A stretch of 64,000 nt of DNA. Source: Oscillatoriales cyanobacterium (lineage in GTDB: Bacteria > Cyanobacteriota > Cyanobacteriia > Cyanobacteriales > Microcoleaceae). Within the stretch, counting starts at the first letter, position 1. Each line of letters starts with the position of its first letter. This document shows, in pieces, positions 55,100-64,000 of this stretch. The stretch is from the NCBI GenBank assembly GCA_004292955.1, contig RDXX01000017.1, forward strand, positions 1-64,000. Direction: 5' to 3'. The notes below the pieces were generated by a model that ran no database searches, was not told the origin of the DNA, and saw only the letters and a program-made list of their open reading frames with translations. The translations under genes were made by a program, and so were the position numbers.

Positions 55100-56380
55100 C
55101 TAAATTCTCACTCCAAAAGATGCGGCCAATTCCCGTTCTGGCTGCATACCAACTGTCGGCGGCATCGATCGACTTGCAACCTGCTCGATTAGTTGTAATT
55201 GCTGCGGTAACATATTAGCTAAACTGTAGCGTTCTAGGGCGGTTTGACGGGCCTTGACCCGAATTTCTGCCATGCGGGTAGGATGGTCTAAAACTTCGTC
55301 AATGCGATCGGCTACTTGTTTCGGCGAGAAGTAATCGACGATTAAACCGTTTTCTCCATCGCGGATAACTTCTCTCACCGGGCCCGTATCGGAACCGATT
55401 ACTAAACATCCTGCCGATAGAGATTCAATCATCGACCAAGATAGCACGAAAGGTCTGGTTAAATAAACGTGTACGTCGGATGCTTGAATTACTTTTAAAT
55501 ACAGTCCGTAAGGTAGCGGCCCGACAAAGTGTACTCGCGACATATCTAGCGGCACTTTTTTGAGCATATGGTCTTTGTAAGACTCGCCATTTGGTAAAGA
55601 ACGGCCGTAACAAACTCTGTCTGAACCAACAATTACAACGTGACAGTTGGGGCGGCGTTCTTGCACGTAGGCGATCGACTCAATGAACTCTGGAAAACCA
55701 CGGTAAGGTTCCATTCCCCGCGATACGTAGGTGACAATTTCATCAACGCCGGACAAATCTAAGTTCGGTAAAATTAGTTTAGCACCGGGATCTGGTTTAA
55801 AATAATCGGTGTCTACGCCGTCGTGGAGTACGGATAATTTTTGTTGTAATTCTGGCGGAAATTGCGATCGCTGCCAATAAGTCGGCGACAAACCCCAATC
55901 GCAAGAATATAAATCGATCAGAATCGGCGCATTTTTGATTCTAATTCTCGCCATATCGTCAACACTTAAAGGTTCCGCCGGATCGAAATCTGCGTCGGAA
56001 CCAATGGCGTGATAAAACCACTCGAAATAACACAAAAGTGGCGTATTTGGAAAAGCTTCTTTGACAAATAGTGTCGGCCCCCAACCTGAATGTCCGCAGA
56101 TCACATCGGGTACAAAACCGTCAGCTTTGAGTTGTTCGGCCATTCTAAATACGGCTTGTCCGTAGATGACGGCACTTTCTAAAGGGCGCACGTATTGGTG
56201 AGTCTGGGCGTGGGGTTCGCGGCTGGGGGTAAATGCTGCTTTGCGAACTCCGGGAATGTCCCATTCTGGACGCTCGTTTTTAGTGCCGAAAACAATTTGA
56301 TTTTTGGGATTGGCGCCTAAAGCCGTGATAATGTGGCGGTATTGGGCGGGGAAGTTGGGGTGGAGAAATAATGCTTTCAT
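55100..56380 (-). CDS. Glycosyltransferase family 4 (GT-B fold)
   Basis: This 426-residue retaining glycosyltransferase has an N-terminal domain (MKALFLHPNFPAQYRHIITAL, GHSGWGPTLFVKEAF) and a C-terminal GT-B domain with VLHDGVDTDYFKPDP, YVSRGMEPYRGFPEFIESI, and SLSAGCLVIGSDTGPVREVI, where the E of EVIRDGENGL-type motifs contacts the donor. It is full length. It probably adds a sugar in exopolysaccharide or O-antigen-like synthesis. It is encoded near a methyltransferase and the giant glycosyltransferase, which supports a surface-glycan role. It has no signal peptide, so it is cytosolic or membrane-associated. Confidence 0.9.
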   Translation of the reverse strand: MKALFLHPNFPAQYRHIITALGANPKNQIVFGTKNERPEWDIPGVRKAAFTPSREPHAQTHQYVRPLESAVIYGQAVFRMAEQLKADGFVPDVICGHSGWGPTLFVKEAFPNTPLLCYFEWFYHAIGSDADFDPAEPLSVDDMARIRIKNAPILIDLYSCDWGLSPTYWQRSQFPPELQQKLSVLHDGVDTDYFKPDPGAKLILPNLDLSGVDEIVTYVSRGMEPYRGFPEFIESIAYVQERRPNCHVVIVGSDRVCYGRSLPNGESYKDHMLKKVPLDMSRVHFVGPLPYGLYLKVIQASDVHVYLTRPFVLSWSMIESLSAGCLVIGSDTGPVREVIRDGENGLIVDYFSPKQVADRIDEVLDHPTRMAEIRVKARQTALERYSLANMLPQQLQLIEQVASRSMPPTVGMQPERELAASFGVRI

Positions 56381-56483
56381 TTTAGAAGGAAGAAGGAAAA
56401 AGGAAGGAAGATGAACAGGATTTACATGATGTTCGATCGATTAGTTATAATTCCAGCAGGTGTGAGACTGCTTTAAAAACATC

Positions 56484-56516
56484 GCTGTCAACTGTCAACT
56501 GTCAACTGTCAACTGT
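56484..56516. repeat. AACTGTC heptamer array overlapping the end of a methyltransferase gene
   Basis: About five copies of the heptamer CTGTCAA run from 56484 to 56516. The stop codon of the methyltransferase gene at 56509-56511 and its last codons lie inside the array, so the repeat supplies the stop. Confidence 0.85.
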
Positions 56517-57234
56517 TTAATGGTGCTTTGCAAATCCAGACGCAATCTCGCGGTACTGAAGATGTATTTTTCAGGAGGATTTCATAGTTTAAATGGTTGA
56601 GAAATTTTTCCATAATTGTATCTGTCATTATTGAGAATGCAGTGCCATCTCTGCGTCCCAGCAAGTTTTTGTCCCACTCGCCGGCGAATTTTTGCCACCC
56701 TAATTCGCTGAGAATATTGCCGTGGTGGAAGACGCAAATGCGATCGCCCCGCAGCAGTTTTGGAATGCGAGTTAGGTAGTTGAATATGTCTACGGCTTCT
56801 ACGTGTACCATGGTATCGTAGCAAAAGCAGACATCGGCTGCACCCTCGGCGATGCCGTCTAATGTTAAACCGTCGAGTTTGACGTAGGAAACGCGATCGA
56901 CTCCCAAGCGCGATCGCGCGGCTTGCAGCATTTGACTGGAAATATCGGCGCAAATTAGGCGATCGCAATATTTCAGCAACAGCGAACCAGTTTTTCCGCC
57001 ACCGATACCAATTTCTAAAACCGTATGTTCTTTTTTGATGTACGGTGCAACAAACTCCTGTTCTATCAGTGCTTCGTATTCGGCTAAGGAGTTGGCCGCA
57101 CCAGCAGCTTTACCTATCCATTCGTCCCCAATATGGGAAAGTTCGGGATTAGTTTCTTCCCACTGTTGGGCGTAACTGTCCCAGGCTGTTTCATAATCTA
57201 CTCTTGGGCGATCGGTCATTTTTTCATCGTTCAT
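56509..57234 (-). CDS. SAM-dependent methyltransferase with class I fold
   Basis: This 241-residue protein starts MNDEKMTDRPRVDYETAWDS. Motif I is EIGIGGGKTGSLLLKYCD near residue 75, then LICADISSQMLQAARSRLG, FCYDTMVHVEAVDIFNYL and RICVFHHGNILSELGW. These are typical of class I methyltransferases that act on sugars or small molecules. It is cytosolic, with no membrane helix. It sits between the GT4 and giant glycosyltransferase genes, which suggests methylation of a glycan. The last two residues are repeat-derived (a heptamer array runs through the stop codon), so the C-terminus is not conserved. Confidence 0.88.
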   Translation of the reverse strand: MNDEKMTDRPRVDYETAWDSYAQQWEETNPELSHIGDEWIGKAAGAANSLAEYEALIEQEFVAPYIKKEHTVLEIGIGGGKTGSLLLKYCDRLICADISSQMLQAARSRLGVDRVSYVKLDGLTLDGIAEGAADVCFCYDTMVHVEAVDIFNYLTRIPKLLRGDRICVFHHGNILSELGWQKFAGEWDKNLLGRRDGTAFSIMTDTIMEKFLNHLNYEILLKNTSSVPRDCVWICKAPLNS

Positions 57235-57437
57235 TTTTGATTATTTTATAGTATAGATGTCTGGATTTTGAATATGTTCCGCAAGTCTTCGTTTCTCCTT
57301 GCCCTGTGCTACCAATTATATCAAATCCGGTCTTCATTGGAATGATTCATCTCTCCATTCTCTTCCTCTGTGTCCTCTGTGTTCTCTGCGGTTTGATAAT
57401 TCCGGTACAGCCAGATTTGATATTACCAATTACCTGT

Positions 57438-57511
57438 TCTACCAATGCCCTGTTTGCCCAATGACCTGTTTGGCCAATGACCTGTTTGGCCAATGACCTG
57501 TTTGGCCCATC
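57438..57511. repeat. 17-base tandem repeat after the giant glycosyltransferase gene
   Basis: Four near-identical units of TGACCTGTTTGGCCAA (some as CCTGTTTGCCCAA) run from about 57444 to 57511, one base before the giant gene's stop codon (57513). They are shared in style with the other arrays of this window but have a different unit. Confidence 0.8.
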
Positions 57512-57512
57512 A

Positions 57513-60500
57513 TTAATGACTGCTGAAATATGCTTCGCAGAAAATGTCTGCATAAGCTTGAGTCATCTCCTCAAAAGTATTGAGTGAATCCAAGACATAT
57601 TTAGCATTTCCAGCTAACTGCTGGCGCAAAGATTTATCCTCCAACAAACTAATCAAAGCTGCAAGTAATTGATCCGGACGATCGGGCGTATAAAACAAAC
57701 CGTTAATTCCCGGCCTCACTTGTTCCTTAATTCCAAAGACTGGCGATGTAATAATTGGTAAATCGCAGGCCATCGCTTCCAAAATCACTCTCGGAAAACT
57801 TTCGACACGAGAAGTGCAAACAAAAATATCCGCCGCTTTGTAATATTTTCCTGGTTCCCCGGTTTCCGGGACTACTGTCACCCTTTGTCGCAACTCTTCC
57901 GGCAATGCGTTCACCATATCGGCTAATTTATTGCTGTAAATACTCGGCCGATCGCCCACAATGAAACACCTAATCTTATTGTGCCATTTTTCAGGCAAAA
58001 GTGAAAGTGCTTGAACTAAATCTTGCTGGCCTTTACGTTCGCAGACGGTTCCCAGCAGCAACAATACCACATCTTCCGCTGCCACACCTAAAGTGTTTCT
58101 AGCGTCTTCAGAATTCTCGGAATTTTCCAGTTTGCTCAAATCTAAGCCGTTGTGAATCACTGTAAAATTGTGGTGGCTGTTGAGAGGCAAATACCTGTCA
58201 CGCGTTGCATCCGCCACAAAAATCACCTTGTAAGGAAAGCGGAAACACTCCAAAGCTCTCGCCGCAATCTCCGAGCCAAACCTGTTAAAATAAGTTTGCC
58301 AAGGTTCGCTTTCGTGCACGTTCCACACCGCCGGAACTCCGATTTCTCGCGCCGCATCAACTACAAAGAAGTTTTCTAAAGTATTGGCATAAATTGCATC
58401 TACTTTTAAACTTTCAATTTCCTTACTAAAACTCCGGATAGCTTCATCGTAAGCATCGCGCTGGTAGATGTGTTCGAGGGGATTGTCGCGTACAATGACT
58501 TCAATTCCCTGTTGTTCGTAAGCTTGGCGCAGGGGGCCGTCTGTCGTGCAAAGTACGATCGGCAAAATCACACCCTCAGCCGCCAATTTCACCGCAATTT
58601 CGTACTGATGCAGCGGTGCCCCCGTAAAATCCAGCGAATTGCTGCACATCAAAACCTTAAGAGGATGAATAGAATTGTTTGTATTGGCTACCAACAAACC
58701 AGAATCCGAAACTTCCAATGTATAACCCTCTTCCTTTTTCCCTCTTTCTTCTTCCTTCTTCCCTCTTCCTTCTTCCTTCTTCTTTCCCTCTCCTTTCATA
58801 AAAACCCGTCGGGGTTGAATATGAAAATACTCATCTTCTAAAGACAAATGAGGACTGTAAAAGCTGTCATTTTTCCCCGCATACTTGCGCCGAAAAGCCG
58901 CAACTTCTTGAGGATTGTCAGTAAAACCTCTCGAAGTTCCCTCCTTGTGCAACAACTCCGCATCGGGACAATACACGCACCGATAACCCCGTTCTAACAA
59001 TCGATATCCGTAATCGACATCATTGTAAGCAACAGCAAAATCATCCTCATCAAAGCCGCCCAATTCTAAGAACAATTGACGGGGAGTAATCGTGCAAGCA
59101 GCAGTTACTGCCGAGTAATTTCGCGTTACCATCGCTTGAGAAAGATAGCCTCGATTCTCCTTATCCATCAGCTTAAAAGCGTGACCGGCCAAACCGTGAT
59201 GGAGGCCGTGAATTACTCCCGCGTGCTGAATTCTACCGTCGGGATATAACAGTCGCGCGCCGACTGCACCAACGCCGCGAATTTGAGCGTATCCCACCAT
59301 TTGACTCAGCCAGCGCGGGTTGATTGCTTCAGTATCGTTGTTCAAAAACAATACATATTCGCTGTCAACTTTCTCGACGGCGCGGTTGTTGATTGCTGCA
59401 AAACTAAACTTGCCACCAGGATTTTTGATTCGCAAAACTTGGCAAGTTAATTGCTTTAAATATTCTAGAGTTTTCGGATCGTCGCTTTCATTATCTATGA
59501 CAGCAATTTGAAAGTTTTTGTAGGTTGTAGTTTCCAGAGAATCTAGACAGGCTTTCAGCAATTTCACCTGATTTTTAGTAGGAATAATTACCGTTACTGA
59601 CGGGCCGTCATCCGGGAAATCTTGGGCAAAGATGCCCAAATTTTCTTTGGTAGCCCAGGCGTGCTGAGCGACATTGCCATTAATTTGTCGGCGGTTTAGT
59701 GCATCTTGGATTGCTTTTTGACCTGCGCCAAAACTGGCGGGTTTTGCGGCCCCAGATATGGCTGTAGAACCGGGTGCAGTTCGCCAATGATACAGCACTA
59801 GAGGCAGGTGCGCGACGTGGCGACAAATTTCGGTTGCTCTTAAGGCAAAATCGTAATCTTGCGAGCCTTCAAAACCGAGGCGCAAGCCACCTATTTCTTC
59901 AAAAATCTGTTTTCTGACGGCGCACAAATGACCGAGATACATATAGGAAAGCAGCAGTTCTGGCGACCATTGCGGTTTGAATTGTGGGGCGAAACGGCGA
60001 CCTTTGGTGTCGATTTTGTCGTCGTCTGAGTAGAGAAAATCGGTGGTTGGATGGGTGGCAAAATATAGCGCTACTTCGCCTAGGGCGTCGGGAGTTAGTT
60101 CGTCGTCGTTGTCTAAAAATAGGATGATGTCGCCTGTGGCGAGGGCGGCTGCGCTGTTAGTTGCGGCGCTGATGTTGCCGTTTTCTGTGCGAAATTGTAT
60201 GCAGATACGATCGTCCTTTTCGGCCCAATTTTTCAAGGTGTCAGCAACTGTGGCGTCGGTACTGCGATCGTCAGCGATGCAGAGTTCCCAGTTTTGATAG
60301 ACTTGATTGATTACACTGTCGATCGCACTTTCGAGAAAATCTATCTGCGGATTGTACACTGGCATGACCACCGAAATCTTGGGCAGCGCTTCCCCACAGG
60401 ATTTTAACCGAGAGATCAAGTAATCGCGCGATCGACTATTCCACTGATTCACCTCCAACCAAGCGTCATACCTATCAATCGGTTTCGGCACCACAAAACC

Positions 60501-62870
60501 CGCAGGCGGTAGCAAATCCCCCGGCGCAGTCAACTGTTTTTGCTGTTGGTAAATCTTCCCCAACTGGCGCATCACCTTGACAATTTCCCAAGGCATCGGC
60601 ACAATTCTGCCCAGACGCTGTTTTCTCTCCCTAGCCCGCTGCCGGATTGCCTCTACAAAACTCGAAAACTCCTCAAATTTATCAGCACTTCGCTGCCAAA
60701 TATGGTAGCGCCGCACAGTCAATATTTGTGGCGCTTGAAAATACAAAATTTCCTCGGTATCTAACTCAGCTTGCAGCGAAACTTGCCATTCCCCTGGCGG
60801 CAAATCGACAAGTGCCTCAAAGCCGCTTTCCGAACTGTTAACCCAGTCGGGAAACACTTCGCCGACATCTTTTCTCCGCAAACCGTAGGCGCATTCTACA
60901 GAAATATCTCCGCACACAAAGCTTAATTTAGCAATTTTGCGATCGTGGTGACAGCACCAACCTGCGAACAAAATTTGACCCTGACGCTGTTCCCACACTA
61001 CGGGTACATCTAACGATGCTTGAATTGTTGAAACCAACAGCGGATAAGTTGCCAAGAGATGCCAATTTCCGCCTGCTTCTTGGGCTTCTAGTACCACTTC
61101 GTGCCGTCCGGCAGGCGCTTGCAATTCAATAGTAAAACCCGCTTTCCTCGCAGCCGGAATATTAGAATGTGCTATCGCTATATCGCTTCTTTCTATGCCG
61201 TAAACGCCCGAAAATATTTTGTCATCAATTCGGACACGCACTGCTTTAATCTCAATCTTTGTGTTAAATACCCAGCCCACGATTAGTAAATTAGAATCGC
61301 TAATTTGCCAAGTAGTGGGTTGGTCTAACGAAAAAATATATTTCGGGAAGAGGTCACGGATTCGGCGCCTAAAACCCCACAAATTTTCTCGGATTTGCCA
61401 CCAGTCAGAAGACTTGATTGCCTCAATTTCTGCCCGCACTCTTTCTGTTTCCTGGCGCGATTTTTCTAAGTCTTCCCGACTTTCATTTAATTTTTCCTGA
61501 GTTTGACTCTGTATTGTTTCCAACCACAGTAACTCAGCTAACTTTTGCTCCAATTTGAATTCTTTTTCTTCGTATTTTACCTGACTCTTCCCTAATTCTG
61601 CTTCTAATTCCAAGACTTTTGCTAAAGCTGTTTGAAATTGCGATTCTTTGCCGGCAAGCTGTACCTGAGTTTGTCCTAATTCTGCTTCTAATTCCAAGAC
61701 TTTTGCTAAAGCTGTTTGAAATTGTGATTCTTTGCCTGCAAGTTGTACCTGAGTTTGTCCTAATTCTGTTTCTAACTTCAGGACTTTTGCTAAAGCTTCT
61801 TGAAATTGCGATTCTTGACCGGCAAGCTGTGCCTGAGTTTGTCCTAATTCTGTTTCTAATCCGAGCAGTTTTGCTAAAGCTTCTTGAAAATTTGATTCTT
61901 TGCCTGCAAGTTGTACTTGAGTTTCTCCTAATTCTGCCTCCAATCCCAACACTTTCGCCTGGGCTTGGTGAAATTCTTCTTGCCACTGTTTGATTTCGGA
62001 ATTGCTGGTTTTTTGCTGTTTTTCCAGCAAGCGGATTTTTAGCCAATCTTCAAAAGGCCCGATAGAAGATGCTGGAAAATGAATAATTTTATCGCTGGCA
62101 GAATTCGATTCGCTGCCCAGATTGCCAGCTTGGGTTTCCAAAACTTGATATAGTTCTAAGGCTTCGGGAAAATATTGTTCTATTAAACTCGGCCTATGAC
62201 TTTTGACAATATCATTTACTAATAAAGATTCTTCAAAATTGTCGGCAGGTATCGCACCTAAGTTAACGTTAAATTTGTCGTTGACTCGATCGATAAAAAA
62301 TTCCGGAGTGTTGCCGATCGGGTAAACGTTGGCCAACAGACAGCGATCGGGAAAACGTTCGGACAATTCTAAGACTTTTTGGTTGTAGTGAATCCACATT
62401 TTTACTGCCATTTCGGGGTTTTGCAGCAAACTGACATCGGTTCCCCGGCGGTACAGGGAATCGACGACTTCCCAGGGCGATCGATAAACGCAGATGAAAT
62501 TGGCTGTGGGAAGCAAATTTAGCCAAAAATCCCAAAACAGGGCGGTTCGCGGGTCTTTCCAGCCCCAATGGTTGTCAGTTTGTTGGTTTTGCGCGATCGC
62601 CCGTTTGGCAATTTCCACATATTCCGCTGCTACCGGAATCGTTTGTTCAAACGTACAGCCGAGTTCATCTATGCCGTGCGATCGTAAAACACTCTTGTGA
62701 AACTCAACAAAATCAACATTCTCGAAATGACCTTTCACATTTCCCACCGCCGGGCCCACCAACTGTTTGCCAATATCAACTCCGACTTTCTGAAACAAAG
62801 AAGCCGTTAAAGATGTACCGGAACGGTGCATTCCAGTAACAATAAAAACCGACGGTTTGCTGTCATTCAT
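57513..62870 (-). CDS. Giant sulfotransferase-coiled coil-GT2-GT2-GT4 fusion
   Basis: This 1785-residue protein has, in order, a sulfotransferase-type domain (about 1-235; PAPS-loop-like VTGMHRSGTSLTASLFQ, WGWKDPRTALFWD) and a coiled coil with five 28-residue repeats (about 295-435, unit GQTQVQLAGKESQFQTALAK). A linking beta region follows, then GT2 domain 1 (KISVVMPVYNPQIDF near 827, FLDNDDELTPDA), GT2 domain 2 (SVTVIIPTKNQVKLL near 1090, LFLNNDTEAINPRW) and a GT4 domain (about 1400-1770; GTVCERKGQQDLVQALSLL, ILEAMACDLPIITSPVFG). An in-frame Lys/Glu-rich segment (about 1357-1379) separates GT2 and GT4. It could build and modify one surface glycan, with the coiled coil as a spacer or oligomer. 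ATG 62870 was chosen over 62909. Confidence 0.88.
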   Translation of the reverse strand: MNDSKPSVFIVTGMHRSGTSLTASLFQKVGVDIGKQLVGPAVGNVKGHFENVDFVEFHKSVLRSHGIDELGCTFEQTIPVAAEYVEIAKRAIAQNQQTDNHWGWKDPRTALFWDFWLNLLPTANFICVYRSPWEVVDSLYRRGTDVSLLQNPEMAVKMWIHYNQKVLELSERFPDRCLLANVYPIGNTPEFFIDRVNDKFNVNLGAIPADNFEESLLVNDIVKSHRPSLIEQYFPEALELYQVLETQAGNLGSESNSASDKIIHFPASSIGPFEDWLKIRLLEKQQKTSNSEIKQWQEEFHQAQAKVLGLEAELGETQVQLAGKESNFQEALAKLLGLETELGQTQAQLAGQESQFQEALAKVLKLETELGQTQVQLAGKESQFQTALAKVLELEAELGQTQVQLAGKESQFQTALAKVLELEAELGKSQVKYEEKEFKLEQKLAELLWLETIQSQTQEKLNESREDLEKSRQETERVRAEIEAIKSSDWWQIRENLWGFRRRIRDLFPKYIFSLDQPTTWQISDSNLLIVGWVFNTKIEIKAVRVRIDDKIFSGVYGIERSDIAIAHSNIPAARKAGFTIELQAPAGRHEVVLEAQEAGGNWHLLATYPLLVSTIQASLDVPVVWEQRQGQILFAGWCCHHDRKIAKLSFVCGDISVECAYGLRRKDVGEVFPDWVNSSESGFEALVDLPPGEWQVSLQAELDTEEILYFQAPQILTVRRYHIWQRSADKFEEFSSFVEAIRQRARERKQRLGRIVPMPWEIVKVMRQLGKIYQQQKQLTAPGDLLPPAGFVVPKPIDRYDAWLEVNQWNSRSRDYLISRLKSCGEALPKISVVMPVYNPQIDFLESAIDSVINQVYQNWELCIADDRSTDATVADTLKNWAEKDDRICIQFRTENGNISAATNSAAALATGDIILFLDNDDELTPDALGEVALYFATHPTTDFLYSDDDKIDTKGRRFAPQFKPQWSPELLLSYMYLGHLCAVRKQIFEEIGGLRLGFEGSQDYDFALRATEICRHVAHLPLVLYHWRTAPGSTAISGAAKPASFGAGQKAIQDALNRRQINGNVAQHAWATKENLGIFAQDFPDDGPSVTVIIPTKNQVKLLKACLDSLETTTYKNFQIAVIDNESDDPKTLEYLKQLTCQVLRIKNPGGKFSFAAINNRAVEKVDSEYVLFLNNDTEAINPRWLSQMVGYAQIRGVGAVGARLLYPDGRIQHAGVIHGLHHGLAGHAFKLMDKENRGYLSQAMVTRNYSAVTAACTITPRQLFLELGGFDEDDFAVAYNDVDYGYRLLERGYRCVYCPDAELLHKEGTSRGFTDNPQEVAAFRRKYAGKNDSFYSPHLSLEDEYFHIQPRRVFMKGEGKKKEEGRGKKEEERGKKEEGYTLEVSDSGLLVANTNNSIHPLKVLMCSNSLDFTGAPLHQYEIAVKLAAEGVILPIVLCTTDGPLRQAYEQQGIEVIVRDNPLEHIYQRDAYDEAIRSFSKEIESLKVDAIYANTLENFFVVDAAREIGVPAVWNVHESEPWQTYFNRFGSEIAARALECFRFPYKVIFVADATRDRYLPLNSHHNFTVIHNGLDLSKLENSENSEDARNTLGVAAEDVVLLLLGTVCERKGQQDLVQALSLLPEKWHNKIRCFIVGDRPSIYSNKLADMVNALPEELRQRVTVVPETGEPGKYYKAADIFVCTSRVESFPRVILEAMACDLPIITSPVFGIKEQVRPGINGLFYTPDRPDQLLAALISLLEDKSLRQQLAGNAKYVLDSLNTFEEMTQAYADIFCEAYFSSH
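58733..58798. repeat. AAGAAGG-type purine repeat inside coding sequence
   Basis: On the plus strand CTTCTTCC and CTCTTCC units repeat here, encoding Lys, Glu and Gly residues (GEGKKKEEGRGKKEEERGKK) in frame inside the giant glycosyltransferase. The AAGAAGGAAAAAGGAAGGAAG stretch near 56390 between genes is of the same type. The insertion does not break the frame because it falls in a linker. Confidence 0.65.
61619..61930. repeat. 84-base coding repeats of the coiled-coil domain
   Basis: Near-identical 84-base units (each coding 28 residues, with LGQTQVQLAGKESQFQ) are repeated about four times within the giant gene. Some copies differ only at a few bases, so expansion looks recent and unequal crossing-over or slippage is likely. 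Confidence 0.85.
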
Positions 62871-62959
62871 ATTCACAATTTCTCTCCCTCGCCCTAATTC
62901 CCACACCATTTTTACTCGCTACACGATTTAGCCCAAAATGCAACTTATAGGTAATATCC

Positions 62960-63045
62960 CAACACTTAGTCCCTCATCTCTCCCAATCTCCAATCTCCAA
63001 TCCACAATCTAAAATCCAAAATCCAAAATCCAAAATCTAAAATGG
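62960..63045. repeat. AAAATCC heptamer repeats between the last two genes
   Basis: CTCCAATCTCCAATCCACAATCT, then AAAATCC heptamers (about five) fill the 62871-63052 gap on the plus strand. The repeats end about 10 bases before the partial gene's stop codon (63053). No gene is seen. Confidence 0.75.
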
Positions 63046-63052
63046 TCTTGTC

Positions 63053-64000
63053 TTATTCTCCCGCTAAACCGAGCGCTCGCCTGACTTGAAACCACGTGCT
63101 TCTCAGCTTCCAGAACTTGCTACTTTCCATCGCCACAACTCGACATTGCGATTTCTCTAGTTCTTGCTTGACATTCATCAACTGATTTTCAGTCTTCTCC
63201 AACTGCATTTGCAGAGACACTAACTGACTTTGAGTTTGTTCCAACTGCGAGTGAACTGAAATTAATTGATTTTGAGTTTCTTCCAACTTAGTATGAGATT
63301 CTTCTAACTGAGTTTCAGTAATCATTAACTTACTTTGACTTTGCTCCCATTCTATCTTAGCCCCAGCTAGCTGAGTTTCAACCAATTGAAGTTTGAGTTG
63401 AGTAGACCCCAACAAAGACCGCGATTGCTTTTGCCTTACCAGCGATTGCACAGTGCAAGTTTCCAAAATCCATGTCAAACCGTAGTTATTGATTGCTTTA
63501 ACGGTTAACACATCCTGCGGCGCCACAGAGTTTTTCGGTAAATAACAGTTCCAACCCGACTGCAAAGCCACATCAGTTTCAAAGTGTCCGGCCACATCCG
63601 GGCGATCGTAAAAAGGCTCGCACCTCTGCACAAACTCACCGTTTACCAGCACTTGCAAATCCTCAATTTTACCGCCGCCATTCAGATCTGCCGCCCATCC
63701 TTCCAGATACAAATTCTCCTTATTTGTAAAAGCAGCAACATCAACATATCCTTCCGGGTGCTGATTGAATTTCAACTCCGAAAAATCTCTAGATAGTTGA
63801 TTTGTGACAACATACAAATCCTGAAACCTGCATATACCTTTTTCGATGCGGTGAACAAAAGCCTTACCTGCGCTAACTTTATCGACAACTTCTCTGACAA
63901 ACTTTTCAGTTACATAAGTTGTGCCGTATTCCTCCTTATCTAAAGACTGACTTTCGCTGAGGGCGCTGAACAGAATACCATTAGCAGGCATTTCTACATT
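63053..64000 (-). CDS. Partial methyltransferase-like/coiled-coil protein, 5' end outside the window
   Basis: The reading frame is open through the last base (codons for Asn-Val-Glu precede the first Met at 63991), so the true start lies outside the window. The start NGILFSALSESQSLDKEEYGTTYV resembles the C-terminal end of a class I methyltransferase. A beta-rich segment follows (EGYVDVAAFTNKENLYLEGWA, LVNGEFVQRCEPFYDRPD), like the linker region of the giant protein. Then comes a heptad coiled coil (TQLEESHTKLEETQNQLISV and relatives, about 195-285) and the end SKFWKLRSTWFQVRRALG. The same plan (coiled coil then a basic SxxWWKIR-like end) occurs in the giant protein, so both probably belong to the same glycan machinery. 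Confidence 0.75.
   Translation of the reverse strand, partial: NVEMPANGILFSALSESQSLDKEEYGTTYVTEKFVREVVDKVSAGKAFVHRIEKGICRFQDLYVVTNQLSRDFSELKFNQHPEGYVDVAAFTNKENLYLEGWAADLNGGGKIEDLQVLVNGEFVQRCEPFYDRPDVAGHFETDVALQSGWNCYLPKNSVAPQDVLTVKAINNYGLTWILETCTVQSLVRQKQSRSLLGSTQLKLQLVETQLAGAKIEWEQSQSKLMITETQLEESHTKLEETQNQLISVHSQLEQTQSQLVSLQMQLEKTENQLMNVKQELEKSQCRVVAMESSKFWKLRSTWFQVRRALGLAGE

Noticed and set aside
57299-57511. Small Cys/Pro-rich protein frame after the methyltransferase
   Set aside because: It is translated from the 17-base tandem repeats and has no family-like sequence.
61534-62046. Ser/Arg-rich 170-residue frame within the giant glycosyltransferase
   Set aside because: It is the out-of-phase reading of the 84-base coiled-coil repeats on the same strand.

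Overview
The window looks like chromosome of a filamentous, Microcoleus/Oscillatoria-type cyanobacterium. This rests on very frequent GCGATCGC (HIP1-like) octamers, a photosystem I assembly gene (ycf3), a phycobilin-type haem oxygenase, Hanks kinases joined to histidine-kinase or WD40 modules, and many heptameric and palindromic intergenic repeats. The genus is an inference. I recognised no tRNA, rRNA or CRISPR array.

Layout. 0-7.5 kb: three tandem palindromic repeat units, a zinc-ribbon membrane protein, then a same-strand cassette of a NodU/SxtI-type carbamoyltransferase, an SxtJ-type membrane protein, a 54-residue SxtK/DUF5989-type protein and three SGNH-hydrolase-like proteins, the last two being tandem paralogues. 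7.5-14.5 kb: an inverted-repeat element, a CNNM/CorC transporter-like protein, mfd, an SLH-domain protein and a frameshifted pentapeptide-repeat gene. 14.5-22.2 kb: a class III nucleotide cyclase, then a group I read as a possible iron/haem module: a duplicated PepSY-type membrane protein, an RTX protein and a small secreted protein that share GESGE-rich low-complexity sequence and a TKIWxGxG start, a PiuC-type Fe(II)/2-oxoglutarate dioxygenase, a two-component pair and haem oxygenase.

22.4-41.7 kb: gyrB split by a 435-residue intein, miaA, a 2060-residue kinase/AAA/GAF/histidine kinase/receiver protein, an MsrP (YedY)-type molybdoenzyme, a lone tnpB, a zinc-ribbon kinase-WD40 protein with a damaged N-lobe, an MDR oxidoreductase, an SDR, a TPR protein and a DUF3288-type protein. 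41.9-50.8 kb: secA, a CoiA-like nuclease with a small partner ORF, rnz, a SpoIID/LytB protein, a DUF4177-like protein and a conserved membrane protein. 51-64 kb: surface-glycan genes (methyltransferases, GT2, GT4, a giant sulfotransferase/coiled-coil/GT2/GT2/GT4 fusion and a truncated neighbour of similar design), interrupted by ycf3 and gatC and holding two possible transposase relics.

The most unusual features are: (1) the possible iron/haem group with GESGE proteins; (2) the carbamoyltransferase-SxtJ-SxtK-SGNH cassette; (3) short tandem repeats that repeatedly touch start or stop codons, with two repeats lying in frame inside coding sequence; (4) a kinase-WD40 protein without the usual ATP-binding lysine and glycine loop; (5) several nested inverted-repeat elements with no coding capacity.
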